A stretch of 64,000 nucleotides of DNA. Origin: Bog-473 sp963744935 (GTDB taxonomy: Bacteria; Actinomycetota; Acidimicrobiia; Acidimicrobiales; RAAP-2). Shown piece by piece: positions 1 to 8,388 of this stretch (its first letter is position 1; each line of letters starts with the position of its first letter). The notes below the pieces were generated by a model. The model made no database searches, was not told the origin of the DNA, and worked only from the letters and a program-made list of their open reading frames with translations. A program made the position numbers and the translations under genes. The DNA lies in the NCBI GenBank assembly GCA_963744935.1, contig CAVUVM010000004.1, positions 1,116,001 to 1,180,000 of the forward strand, in the 5' to 3' direction.

Positions 1-627
1 TGGTGGTTCGGGGAAGGTCTCGGAAATATTCTTCACGGTGGGGCGACCCCCTTCGGCGGCGGCCCCGGTGGCGTGCTCTTCTACGCCGTCCTGGCGATCC
101 TGCTGTGGCCGCGCGACGGCTCAGACCGACCGTTCGTTGCTGCTCGGAGTGTCGGTGTGGCCGCCGCGAAGGCGATCTGGGCGGTGCTCTGGGCCCTCCT
201 CGCCGTCTTGGCCGTCGTCGGGTCGGGTCGGTCGCCCCAGGCGCTGCACGACCTGGTGGCCGCCTACACCGGACAGCCCGGTTGGCTTGCCCGCATCGAT
301 CGGGCCACTGCATCGATGTTCCTCCACCACGGCACGACGGACGCAATCCTCCTCGCCATGGTCTGCGCAGTGGTGGGGGTCGGGGTCTACCTTCCTCCGC
401 AGTTCACCAAAGTCACGCTCGTCCTCGGGATCGTGACCTTCGTGTTCATCTGGGTCGCCACCGAGAACTTCGGCGGGATCCTGGCTGGCGGGGCCACCGA
501 CCCAAATTCCGGACCACTGGTCATCATCCTGGCGTTGATCTATTGGCCGTTGGCACTCGCTCGCACTACCGCCACGGGCGTGCGGTGGACCTGGACAGCG
601 GGCTCGAAGAACGCTCTCGTCCGATGA
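1..627 (+). CDS. Integral membrane protein, 5' partial
   Basis: The reading frame is open from the first base, so the N-terminus lies outside the window; 208 residues are visible. The visible start (WWFGEGLGNILHGGATPF) is glycine-rich and is followed by about four hydrophobic segments (roughly residues 24-40, 55-75, 118-133, 138-156) and another near 165-183, so this is a polytopic membrane protein. Similar membrane proteins occur in mycobacteria, but I assign no function. The stop overlaps the next start (ATGA), so the two genes are probably translated together. ATG at 73 is internal, not the true start. Confidence 0.75.
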   Translation, partial: WWFGEGLGNILHGGATPFGGGPGGVLFYAVLAILLWPRDGSDRPFVAARSVGVAAAKAIWAVLWALLAVLAVVGSGRSPQALHDLVAAYTGQPGWLARIDRATASMFLHHGTTDAILLAMVCAVVGVGVYLPPQFTKVTLVLGIVTFVFIWVATENFGGILAGGATDPNSGPLVIILALIYWPLALARTTATGVRWTWTAGSKNALVR

Positions 628-1298
628 CACCCACCCCCGCTTGGCTCTACTACCTCTTCGCCGTGGCCATGCTTGCTGTGGCCGCCTACGGCCTCGTACT
701 CCTGGCTGTTTCGGTCTCGACGCGCAGGATCGCCGGCTGGGACGTCGACATCGCCCACCTCTTCATGGGAGTGTCAATGGCCGGCATGTTCATTGCCGAC
801 TGGGCCTTCGGCTCGAGCGCGATCTGGGAACTCATCTTTGCGGCGCTGCTCGTCTGGTTCCTCGCACAGAGCGTGCAATCGGTGATCACGTTTGGCATCC
901 ATCTGACCCACTATCTGATTCATGCCGCCATGAGCTTCGCCATGCTCTTGATGTACCTGTTCCCCGCTGGCGCCCGTTCCGGGTCCATGGCTATGTCGAT
1001 GGCGTCGTCGAGTGCGAGACTCGACCCCGGGCTCAGCTTCCTCTTCGCCTTCGTGTTCTTCGCATCCGCTGTCTTCACGCTGGCCTCACCCACGAAGGGC
1101 GTCTCCCATCACGGCAGGCACGCTCGGGTCTATGCCATGAGCGCGACCGGCGCGGGGCCGGTCGAAGGTCCAAGCGGGCCAGCTCCGGCAGCAGCCGCTC
1201 GTGGCGCCGTGGGGCTGATCACCGCTCCATGGCTCGAGGACGCCAGCCACGTCGTGATGTGCGTCGGCATGGGCTTCATGCTGATACTGCTGACCTAG
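624..1298 (+). CDS. DUF5134-like integral membrane protein
   Basis: 224 residues starting MTPTPAWLYYLFAVAML. ATG at 624 overlaps the upstream stop, which decides the start. Hydrophobic helices lie near residues 7-27, 45-62, 66-86, 93-113, 133-153 and 205-222, with a histidine/methionine-rich character (IHLTHYLIHAAMSFAMLLMY). The layout resembles actinobacterial DUF5134 proteins, whose function is unknown. The Met/His content and the nearby BlaI repressor with a Cys cluster hint at metal (copper) biology, but this is inference only. The gene converges on that repressor. Confidence 0.75.
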   Translation: MTPTPAWLYYLFAVAMLAVAAYGLVLLAVSVSTRRIAGWDVDIAHLFMGVSMAGMFIADWAFGSSAIWELIFAALLVWFLAQSVQSVITFGIHLTHYLIHAAMSFAMLLMYLFPAGARSGSMAMSMASSSARLDPGLSFLFAFVFFASAVFTLASPTKGVSHHGRHARVYAMSATGAGPVEGPSGPAPAAAARGAVGLITAPWLEDASHVVMCVGMGFMLILLT

Positions 1299-1382
1299 TA
1301 GTCACATCAGGAGCGCGCGAGGGCTCGTTCGCGGGCGCGACTCGAGTCCGTACTCGTCGACGATCGAGGCTGTAAGCGGACC

Positions 1383-1814
1383 TCAGTCCGCGGAGGTGCG
1401 CTGAGCGAGGGCATCAAGGAGGACGGCCACCTCCGAAGACGACAGCGTGTCGGCGAAGCAGACAAGGGCCGCGCTCGGGTCGCCGTCGGCAACCAGAGCC
1501 TGACGCATGACGACGGCGGTGTGGGCCCCCCGCACGCCAATGGGAACGAACCGGATGGTGCGACCGTCCCTGCGGCGACTCAGAAGCCCCTTGTTGACGA
1601 GGCGGTCGAGGACCGTCGCGACAGTTGTATAGGCATGTCCAGGAAGCGCGTCAGCCACTTCACGTCCCGTCGGCTCGGGATCGGGCAGGTCCCACACGAG
1701 ACCCAGCACCCGGCGTTCGAGATCGCCGAGCGTCACGACACCGCAGGCGCACTCAGCACATCTGCAGGGATCGCACGAGCACATCGGATTGCTACATTTC
1801 GTTGCCGCGCTCAT
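1383..1814 (-). CDS. BlaI/MecI-family repressor with N-terminal cysteine cluster
   Basis: 143 residues. ATG at 1814 is chosen because AGGAG lies 7-8 bases upstream; an open frame continues to 1892 but has no such site. Residues about 6-24 form a dense cysteine motif (CSNPMCSCDPCRCAECACG, eight Cys), which looks like a small metallothionein-type metal site. The rest is a winged-helix BlaI/MecI/CopY domain (LGDLERRVLGLVWDL ... HAYTTVATVLDRLVNKGLL). The family represses by binding palindromic operators as dimers. The known CopY members bind metal through C-terminal CxC pairs, so an N-terminal cluster would be a different sensing layout. Likely a metal-responsive repressor (inference). Confidence 0.8.
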   Translation of the reverse strand: MSAATKCSNPMCSCDPCRCAECACGVVTLGDLERRVLGLVWDLPDPEPTGREVADALPGHAYTTVATVLDRLVNKGLLSRRRDGRTIRFVPIGVRGAHTAVVMRQALVADGDPSAALVCFADTLSSSEVAVLLDALAQRTSAD

Positions 1815-2008
1815 CAGCCTGCTCCTGATCCCGGGTGTCCGGTAACAATCGTACCGGGAGGGTCTATCCATCGGGACGTGGGCCGGTCTCATCGGAGCAT
1901 TTGAGCGTGAACGAGTGGCGTGCGGGGTTGACCTTCACCCCGGGAAGCCAGACGATGTTGCGATGAGCGCGAGGGGCCGGCGTCGGCGGGCACGGATCGT
2001 CCCCCGAG

Positions 2009-2389
2009 ATGACCATCGGCGAGTTCGCCCGCCAATCACGCCTCTCACCGAAGGTCCTGCGTCTCCATGACGAGCCGGGTCTCCTTACCCCGGCCCGGCT
2101 GGATCACGGTTCGGGTATCGCTGCTACTGCGAGTGGCGACTCGGGGCAGGTCGCCTCATCGCGGCGCTTCGCTTGATTGAAACCGGACTTCTGGAGATTC
2201 GCGAGATCCTTGGCGCTGGAAGCTCCTGCTGCGGCCGAACGGATCACTCGCCACTGGGCTGGCGTCGAAAAGGAACATTCTGACCGCTGCGAACTGGCCC
2301 AACAGTTCGTCGACCTCCGAGTGAAGAGAGCCACGACATCTACCAAGTTGCAACACGAGAAATACCTTCGCGGGCGATCTTATGCTTGA
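2009..2389 (+). pseudogene. MerR-family regulator, frameshifted remnant
   Basis: Starts MTIGEFARQSRLSPKVLRLH at 2009, a textbook MerR helix-turn-helix beginning, and continues DEPGLLTPARLDHGSG. The expected wing and helix (GYRCYCEW ... GRLIAALRLIETGLLEIREIL) are then found in the next frame, and the C-terminal part (AAERITRHWAGVEKEHSDRC) in a third frame. At least two frameshifts are therefore needed to restore the protein. Effector-binding sequence is not recognisable. It is a decayed regulator, or an intact gene damaged by sequence errors. No target gene is evident. Confidence 0.6.
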
Positions 2390-2742
2390 AGCGTCATGTC
2401 CACGGCCGGGCGGAGCCCTGGGCGCTGGGCAAGGCCTTCGGCCTTGCGAGAAGCACCCGGTCACCGCGAGGCCTTCGTCGAGCTGGGACCCGGCGGTCAG
2501 GTGAGTCCGGCTCAGTGAGCGGTTGTATCCGAGTCACTTCGAGACTGGGCGCGGGCGCACGGCGCTTGCCCGAGCGACCTGGGCATGCGGGCCACCCTGA
2601 CTGCGACTTCGCCGTGCCATGTCGTAGTCGTTCCAGCTGATCGCACGGTAGTTCGCCTATCGCTACTGTGACGGTCCGGGCGGCCGCTGGCGCTGAGCGC
2701 GTCAACGGCCAACGGTGGCGCACAGCGGGGAGCACGAAATCC
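2390..2742. other. Intergenic region without a gene
   Basis: I see no convincing coding region on either strand here. A perfect 7-base inverted repeat with a TTC loop (CAAGGCC-TTC-GGCCTTG, 2430-2446) could form an RNA hairpin after the MerR remnant, but it has no T-run. The last 20 bases hold the GGGGAG ribosome-binding site of the esterase gene. Confidence 0.4.
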
Positions 2743-3840
2743 ATGGCAATGGGCAACAGGCCGGACGTCAAGACCGCCGCGGCTCCGATCGTGGCGCTGG
2801 ACGTGACACTGCTGGCAGAGGTGCTCGCCACTGCGCTCGCCCGTGTGCCATTCCGCCACCCCTTTCGCGGGCAATCGTCACTCCCCTCGAATCTCGGCAT
2901 AGCCGTGACACGCGAGGTCATGCGGGCCTTCATGGGCTTCACCTCGGCGCTGCGCATTCCCGAGTTCCGCTCACTCGAACTCGTGGTGGACGAGGTCTGC
3001 CAATGGGTCATGCCCCCGTTCGTCCGCTCGCTCGATGTGGACGGGCACCCCAGCACGTTCGCCGGTGTGCCCGGCATCCTCTACCTCCCTCGCGCCGTCC
3101 CGCCCGCCGGGGTGATCCTCTACCTGCACGGAGGCGGCTATATCGGCACCTCGCCCACCATGTACGCCTTCTTCACCGCCCGGATATGCCGGGATACGGA
3201 GTGCGCCATCTTCGTCGCCGACTACCGGCTGGCCCCGGAGTTCCCGTTCCCGGCCGGGGCGCAGGACGCCTCGGCTGTGTACCACGAGTTCTTGGACCGA
3301 GGAATTCACCGCGAGCGAATCTTCATCGCTGGGGACTCAGGCGGCGGGGGGCTCGCCAACACGCTCTTTCTCGCCAACCCCGAACGCATCACGCCAGTGG
3401 ACCCAGCCGGTCTGGTGCTGTTCTCCCCTGAGGTCGACTTGAGTCTTGACGAACCGTCGGTCACCGAGAATGCCGAGCACGACATCTTGCCCTGGAACAT
3501 CCCGACGTCGTCGTATCTCCACGGTGTAGACCCCGACGCCGTGTCGGTCTCTCCCCTGACGGGGGACCTCAGCGGCTTCCCTCCGACTTGCGTGACGTGG
3601 GGCGGGGACGAGATGTTCCGGGACCCAATCCGCCGCTACGTCCAGCGTCTGCGCGACGCCGGCATCCAAACCGAGGCTCGCGAATACGAGGGCATGTTTC
3701 ACGTGTTCCAGATGCTGATGCCCTGGGCGGACGACAGCCGGGACGTGTTTCACAGCGTCCAACACTTCATCCACGGCCTTATCAGCGACACTCCGCCTCC
3801 CCGGACCTCGTTGAGCCGGCTGCTCGGGATCGACGATTGA
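2743..3840 (+). CDS. Alpha/beta hydrolase, HSL-type esterase
   Basis: 365 residues if started at ATG 2743, which has GGGGAG about ten bases upstream; in-frame codons back to 2668 are possible. The hormone-sensitive-lipase pattern is complete: oxyanion HGGGY (about residue 129), nucleophile elbow GDSGGGG (about residue 200), acid in GGDEMFRDP and catalytic His in MFHVFQML near the C-terminus. Such enzymes hydrolyse short-chain carboxyl esters in the cytoplasm. There is no signal peptide. A sulfatase follows 114 bases downstream on the same strand, so the two may act on one substrate class, but this is not shown. Confidence 0.9.
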   Translation: MAMGNRPDVKTAAAPIVALDVTLLAEVLATALARVPFRHPFRGQSSLPSNLGIAVTREVMRAFMGFTSALRIPEFRSLELVVDEVCQWVMPPFVRSLDVDGHPSTFAGVPGILYLPRAVPPAGVILYLHGGGYIGTSPTMYAFFTARICRDTECAIFVADYRLAPEFPFPAGAQDASAVYHEFLDRGIHRERIFIAGDSGGGGLANTLFLANPERITPVDPAGLVLFSPEVDLSLDEPSVTENAEHDILPWNIPTSSYLHGVDPDAVSVSPLTGDLSGFPPTCVTWGGDEMFRDPIRRYVQRLRDAGIQTEAREYEGMFHVFQMLMPWADDSRDVFHSVQHFIHGLISDTPPPRTSLSRLLGIDD

Positions 3841-3954
3841 GCGATCTGCCTCTCTAGGGCCACCACTCGATCTGATCCCCTCAGACGCCTGCACCGTGCT
3901 CCCTCGTCGGTGCAACATGGCTGCGCATTGGCATCTTGATCACGAGGAGACGAA

Positions 3955-5508
3955 ATGAGCGACGAATGGCCCGTTGCGGAAGTCGACCCCGTCACGGGGA
4001 CGACGTACCAGCCTGCTCCCAACAGGGAGCCCGCATTCGTGGCCCCGGACCGAACCGAGGCGGCGGTCTCCAAGATGCGGGCTTTCACGGATCGCAGCGG
4101 CCGTCGGCCGAACATTATCGTCATCCTCATGGACGACGTCGGCTGGGGTGACTTCGGCTGCTACGGCGGCGGCGTCGCCGTGGGCGCGCCGACCCCCAAC
4201 GTCGACCGGCTGGCCCGGGAGGGACTGCTTCTCACGTCGTGCTACAGCGAGCCCTCGTGCACCCCGACGCGCGCGTCCATCATGACCGGACGCCTGCCGA
4301 TGCGCCATGGCCTGCTCGTCCCGCCTATGTACGGCATGCCCGGTGGGCTGAGCGGGGAGGTGACGCTTCCCCAACTGCTCTCCGACGCGGGGTACGTGAC
4401 CCAGGCCGTCGGCAAATGGCACATGGGGGAGAACGAAGCGAGCCAGCCCCAGAACGTCGGATTCGACGACTTCTACGGCTTCTTGTCGGTGTCGGACATG
4501 TACACGGAGTGGCGCGATCCGTACTTCTTCCCCGAAGTGGTCTACAGCGAGGCTCGCACGGACTGGGTGAAGAACATCCCCTTCAACAAATGCTTCGTCC
4601 ATGCAACACGCAGTGGGCAGCTCGAGGACGTCGAGGAGGTCACCATCCCCGTCCTCTCCCTGCTCGACGACAAGTGGTGCTCATACTCCGAGCAGTTCAT
4701 TGAGCGGATGGCGGGGTCGGCGGGCCCATGGTTCCTCTACCACTGCACCCGCGGCGCACACTTCGACAACTATCCGCACCCGGACTTCCTCGGACGCTCC
4801 CCGGCCCGGCACCCCTACAAGGACGCCATCGTCGAGCTCGACGACATCTGTGGCCGTCTCGTGGCCGCGCTCGAGCGGACCGGTCAGCTCGAGTCGACCA
4901 TGGTGGTGATCTCCTCGGACAACGGGCCCGAGATGGAGACTTGGCCCGACTCGGCCTTCACCCCTTTTCGGTGCGCCAAGGGCTCCACCTGGGAGGGCGG
5001 GGTGCGGGTCCCCGCCGTGGTCTCGTGGCCGGGCATGGTCGAACCCGGACGGACCAGCGACGGCCTCGTCCATCTGCTCGATCTGTTCGCGACCTGCCTC
5101 TCGATGGCCGAGGCGTCCGACCGGGTCCCGGGAGACCGTTACATCGACGCCGTCGACCAGCTCTCGTTCTTCCTGGCGCCCGACGACCGTGTGGCTGTCT
5201 CCAATCGTAAGTACCAGCACTACTGGCTGACCGCGACCCACTCTGCCCTTCGGATGGGCGAGTACAAGTACGTCATGGCGTCCATCTCCGACGACGACAC
5301 CGACGTGCACAATCCGGGCGGATTCACCGGTGTGATGCAGCGCTACGGCTATGGGCGTCTCTACAACCTCTACCTTGACCCGAAGGAGACGCGCTCGTAC
5401 ATGATCCGCAAGCTCGTCTACGTCGACGCCATGATCGCCGAGATCGCCCGCCACAACGCGACGTTCCGAGAGTGGCCGAACAAACCGGCGCCGGTGTCTG
5501 CGAACTAG
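3955..5508 (+). CDS. Arylsulfatase-type sulfatase
   Basis: 517 residues; ATG 3955 follows GAGGAGA at good spacing. The metal-binding start NIIVILMDDVGWGDFGCYGG and the formylglycine motif CTPTR (in PSCTPTRASIMTGR, about residue 102) mark a type I sulfatase needing Cys-to-formylglycine activation. Further signatures are GKWHMG, and SDNGPE for the second Asp/Asn metal ligands. The length suits bacterial arylsulfatases. No signal peptide is visible, so it is probably cytoplasmic. The substrate is unknown. No formylglycine-generating enzyme is encoded in the window. Confidence 0.9.
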   Translation: MSDEWPVAEVDPVTGTTYQPAPNREPAFVAPDRTEAAVSKMRAFTDRSGRRPNIIVILMDDVGWGDFGCYGGGVAVGAPTPNVDRLAREGLLLTSCYSEPSCTPTRASIMTGRLPMRHGLLVPPMYGMPGGLSGEVTLPQLLSDAGYVTQAVGKWHMGENEASQPQNVGFDDFYGFLSVSDMYTEWRDPYFFPEVVYSEARTDWVKNIPFNKCFVHATRSGQLEDVEEVTIPVLSLLDDKWCSYSEQFIERMAGSAGPWFLYHCTRGAHFDNYPHPDFLGRSPARHPYKDAIVELDDICGRLVAALERTGQLESTMVVISSDNGPEMETWPDSAFTPFRCAKGSTWEGGVRVPAVVSWPGMVEPGRTSDGLVHLLDLFATCLSMAEASDRVPGDRYIDAVDQLSFFLAPDDRVAVSNRKYQHYWLTATHSALRMGEYKYVMASISDDDTDVHNPGGFTGVMQRYGYGRLYNLYLDPKETRSYMIRKLVYVDAMIAEIARHNATFREWPNKPAPVSAN

Positions 5509-5521
5509 TTCTTCCTGCCGG

Positions 5522-6823
5522 TCAACGGGAATCGATCGTGTCGGCGATCTTGCGCAGATCCGCCCGGAAGTCCGGATGCGCGATGTCCGTCAGCAGGTGT
5601 GCCCGCTCGCGGACGGTGAGCCCGGTCAGCTCCGCCGCGCCGTGTTCGGTGATGACGACGCCGGTGTGATGCCTCGGGGTGGACACAACCGAACCCTCAG
5701 GAAGGAGTCCCACGATGCGTGACACGACCTCGCCGTCGCGCACGGCCGTGGAGCGCAGGCAGATGAGCGAGCGCGCATCGAGGTGTAGCTCGGCGCCGGC
5801 GACAAAGTCCTCGTGGCCGCCGACGCCGGAGATCTGCCGTCCGTCGATGCTGTCTGCGACCACCTGACCGTAGAGGTCTACCGACAGCGCACCGTTGATC
5901 GACACAAGGTTGGCGTTGCGAGCGATCACCGTTGGATCATTGACGACCTCGACCGGAAGGAAGGCAACGTCAGCATTGTCGTCGAGCCACTCGTAGAGCT
6001 CAGCCGTCCCGAGCGCAAAGGTGGTCACGGATACGCCGTCGAAGACCCCCTTGGCGTCGTTGGTCACCTTCCCCGCTTGGTGCAGGCGCATCAGCCCGCT
6101 CGTGAACATTTCCGAGTGGATCCCGAACCCGTCGAGCGGTCCCTTGGCCAGCTCCGAGGCCACGACGTTCGGGATGGCGCCGATGCCGGTCTGCAGCGTT
6201 GAGCCGTGGCGCACATACGTGAGGGCCAAGCGGGCTATCGCGTCGTCCACGTCGTCGGTCGGCGGCTCGGGCAACGCAAACGGGATCCCCGTCGCCTCGA
6301 CGAGCACGTCGACCACATCGAGGGGGATCGTGTTCTCGTACTCCGGCGGGAGGCTCTTGGTCCGCGGCAGGTTGGGGTTCACCTCAATAATGAGGAGTCG
6401 GTCGGGGTCCGCGCCGGCACGCAAGAGCTCAGGGCGCGTCGCCCCGAGGTGCAATGACAGGCTGAGGTTGCCGCGCTCGTCAACAGGTGCCGCTTGCGCC
6501 ACCATGATGTGGGGCGCGAAGCGAGCCATGATCGGTGCCATCTGACGGAATCCGCCGGGGACCAACTCGACGTGGTGTCCCATCGAATGCAGCAGCCGCT
6601 CGGCGGGACCGAAGAACCCGCAGCGATAGCTCACACCGGGCTTGGTGAACACGTCGTAGAAATTGAGGCAGAGCGCACCACCGAGCTGAAGGTCCTGCCA
6701 GTCGTCGCGGCTGCCAAGCGCCGTCAAAAAAGTGTCCGGATTCGCGGGCCCGAGTCCGAAGCCGATGGTGTCGACCGGCCTGACCAGGGCGACGGCCTCC
6801 TCAGCAGTGCACGTCGTTGGCAT
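5522..6823 (-). CDS. Acetyl-CoA hydrolase/transferase family CoA-transferase
   Basis: 433 residues, the usual length for the Cat1 / 4-hydroxybutyrate CoA-transferase family, which moves CoA between acyl groups through a glutamyl-CoA intermediate. The GIGAIPNVVASEL segment and the catalytic-Glu region GIHSEMFTSGLMRL are present, followed by VSTPRHHTGVVITEHG, typical of the C-terminal half. ATG at 6823 is the first good start. It converges on the sulfatase gene with a 13-base gap. The acyl substrate cannot be told from sequence. Confidence 0.9.
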   Translation of the reverse strand: MPTTCTAEEAVALVRPVDTIGFGLGPANPDTFLTALGSRDDWQDLQLGGALCLNFYDVFTKPGVSYRCGFFGPAERLLHSMGHHVELVPGGFRQMAPIMARFAPHIMVAQAAPVDERGNLSLSLHLGATRPELLRAGADPDRLLIIEVNPNLPRTKSLPPEYENTIPLDVVDVLVEATGIPFALPEPPTDDVDDAIARLALTYVRHGSTLQTGIGAIPNVVASELAKGPLDGFGIHSEMFTSGLMRLHQAGKVTNDAKGVFDGVSVTTFALGTAELYEWLDDNADVAFLPVEVVNDPTVIARNANLVSINGALSVDLYGQVVADSIDGRQISGVGGHEDFVAGAELHLDARSLICLRSTAVRDGEVVSRIVGLLPEGSVVSTPRHHTGVVITEHGAAELTGLTVRERAHLLTDIAHPDFRADLRKIADTIDSR

Positions 6824-7248
6824 CGTCCCACTCTCGCACTAGCGACCCTCGCGGCCGCGGACTAGGGTCCCGTCCGCCGGAAGTCAGCGCACCGCAAACC
6901 ATGACTTTCGGCTCTACCCTCGTTGGAGGTGCGTCCGCACAATGTGTGGCACACCCTCCTCTTCCCAGACAACGGTGCTTGGAGAATGGCGGCCACCCCC
7001 CTCGGTCGCCATTTTCCAATTCTGGGATCTCGCTCATCTCTGGTTGCCTCGATTCGCGCCCTTCTTCAGAGCGGCGCTGTTCTTTTATCAACGGAAACAC
7101 AACAAGTCTTAACCCCACAGCGAGCTACCAGCCGAGGCACAACTCCCGGTGTGTGCACCACATCCTCGTGACAGGCCTCGACACGCCGCAGGAGGGAATG
7201 CGAACGCGGCGACGTCGGTGGCCGGCTGCGTCACGATCTGCGACTCGC
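6824..7248. other. 425-base intergenic region with a stable hairpin
   Basis: No convincing gene on either strand. It is upstream of the CoA-transferase and downstream of the response regulator, both on the minus strand. At 6981-7017 two 14-base arms pair completely on the plus strand if two G-U wobbles are allowed; the same positions are mismatches in a minus-strand RNA. An A/T-rich stretch (about 7075-7115) may hold the minus-strand promoter. No DosR-type GGGACT palindrome was found. Confidence 0.4.
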
Positions 7249-7806
7249 TCAGGTGCCGGTCGCGTCCGTGCGGGCCTCATGGACAGTGCGCTCATTGAGG
7301 CGGGCAGCGAACGTGGCCGCCTGGGTGCGCCGTTCCATGCCCAGTTTGGCGAGAAGATTGGACACGTAGTTCTTGACGGTCTTCCCCTCGCGCAGGCGCG
7401 CCTGAACGCGCTCGGTCAATGCCGGATCGAGCAGCGACTGTCCGGCGCCGGCGCGTCGAATGGTGTCGATGAGGTCCAGGCTGCCGACCTGTTTGAGGAC
7501 GTAGCCCGCGGCTCGCGCCATGACGGAAGCGATCAAAGCCTCGTCGTCTTCGTACGACGTGAGCATGGCGCATGCGATCTCTGGCATGGTCGACCGGATC
7601 TCTCGGCACACCTCCACGCCACTTCCGTCGGGAAGCCGCACGTCGAGGATGGCAACGGTCGGCTTCGTTGACGGAATCCGCGTCAGCGCGTCAGCGACTG
7701 TCGCCGCTTCGCCCACGATCTCGATGTCATCGCCGGCCTCGAGCAACGCCCGTAAACCCGTCCGAACGACCTCGTGGTCATCGAGGAGAAACACACCCAG
7801 CGACAC
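7249..7806 (-). CDS. NarL/DosR-like response regulator with shortened HTH
   Basis: 185 residues from GTG 7806; the ribosome-binding site is weak, and upstream in-frame codons would run antisense to the next gene. The receiver domain (residues 1-120) is intact: acidic pocket LLDDHEVVR, phospho-Asp in VAILDVRLPDG, the Ser/Thr in MLTSYEDDE and Lys in YVLKQ. The C-terminus is close to mycobacterial DosR/DevR (TVKNYVSNLLAKLGMERRTQ), but the expected scaffold helices before it (a T-x-QER...AEG-TN-x-x-I-A stretch of some 30-40 residues) are missing: LTERVQARLREGK runs straight into TVKNYV. It may be inactive, or bind DNA differently. It is divergent from a universal stress protein gene. Confidence 0.75.
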   Translation of the reverse strand: MSLGVFLLDDHEVVRTGLRALLEAGDDIEIVGEAATVADALTRIPSTKPTVAILDVRLPDGSGVEVCREIRSTMPEIACAMLTSYEDDEALIASVMARAAGYVLKQVGSLDLIDTIRRAGAGQSLLDPALTERVQARLREGKTVKNYVSNLLAKLGMERRTQAATFAARLNERTVHEARTDATGT

Positions 7807-7890
7807 GGCCGCTATTTTCGCATTCGGGGCCGGTTTCGGGCTACTGCGGTGATCGGCGGGCGAGACACCTCGATATGCTCGGCACCAACT

Positions 7891-8337
7891 ATGGCACCCG
7901 ATAGCGCACAGCGCACCGGCAGGATCGTCGTTGGCATCGACGGCTCCGAAGCATCGTTGGGAGCACTCTCGTGGGCGGCCCGCCAAGCTGATCTGACCGG
8001 CAGCGTGCTGGAAGTCGTCATGACGTGGGAATGGCCGTCCAGCTTGGGTTGGGCCGTACCGGTCCCCGATGAATTCGACCCCGAAGCCGATGTCCGCAAG
8101 ACGCTCGAAGCGGCGATCGACTCGACGCGCGTCGCCTTCCCCAGGATCGCTGTGGAGGGGCGTGTGGTCAATGGGCACCCAGCGCCCAGCCTGGTCGGAG
8201 CCGCGAAGGGTGCGGACCTGCTCGTCGTCGGGAGCCGCGGACACGGCGAGTTCGTCGGAATGTTGCTCGGCTCCGTCAGCGAGTACTGCGTGAGCAACGC
8301 CGAATGCCCCGTGGTCGTGCACCGAGGCACTGCGTAG
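7891..8337 (+). CDS. Universal stress protein, UspA family
   Basis: 148 residues, ATG 7891. A single UspA domain opens with RIVVGIDGSEASLGALSWAA and has the ATP-binding signature G-x2-G-x9-G-S near the end (VVGSRGHGEFVGMLLGSVS). This family accumulates in stress and dormancy; many mycobacterial members are in the DosR regulon. Here the gene is divergent from a DosR-like regulator across 84 bases, which suggests a regulatory link (inference), though no DosR box is recognisable between them. Confidence 0.9.
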   Translation: MAPDSAQRTGRIVVGIDGSEASLGALSWAARQADLTGSVLEVVMTWEWPSSLGWAVPVPDEFDPEADVRKTLEAAIDSTRVAFPRIAVEGRVVNGHPAPSLVGAAKGADLLVVGSRGHGEFVGMLLGSVSEYCVSNAECPVVVHRGTA

Positions 8338-8359
8338 CTCGCTTCGGGCGTCTCCTACT

Positions 8360-8381
8360 TCTCTCGCTTCGAAGCGAGAGA
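8360..8381. terminator. Perfect 22-base palindrome, bidirectional terminator
   Basis: TCTCTCGCTTCGAAGCGAGA continues one base pair further on each side to give a perfect palindrome in the 51-base gap between two convergent genes (UspA on plus, deacetylase-like on minus). The position and symmetry fit a bidirectional intrinsic terminator. T-runs are short, so it may depend on Rho or on stem strength. Confidence 0.65.
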
Positions 8382-8388
8382 CTCAGGC

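Noticed and set aside
7804..7891. DosR-type binding box between the regulator and UspA
   Set aside because: No GGGACT...AGTCCC palindrome or near match was found.
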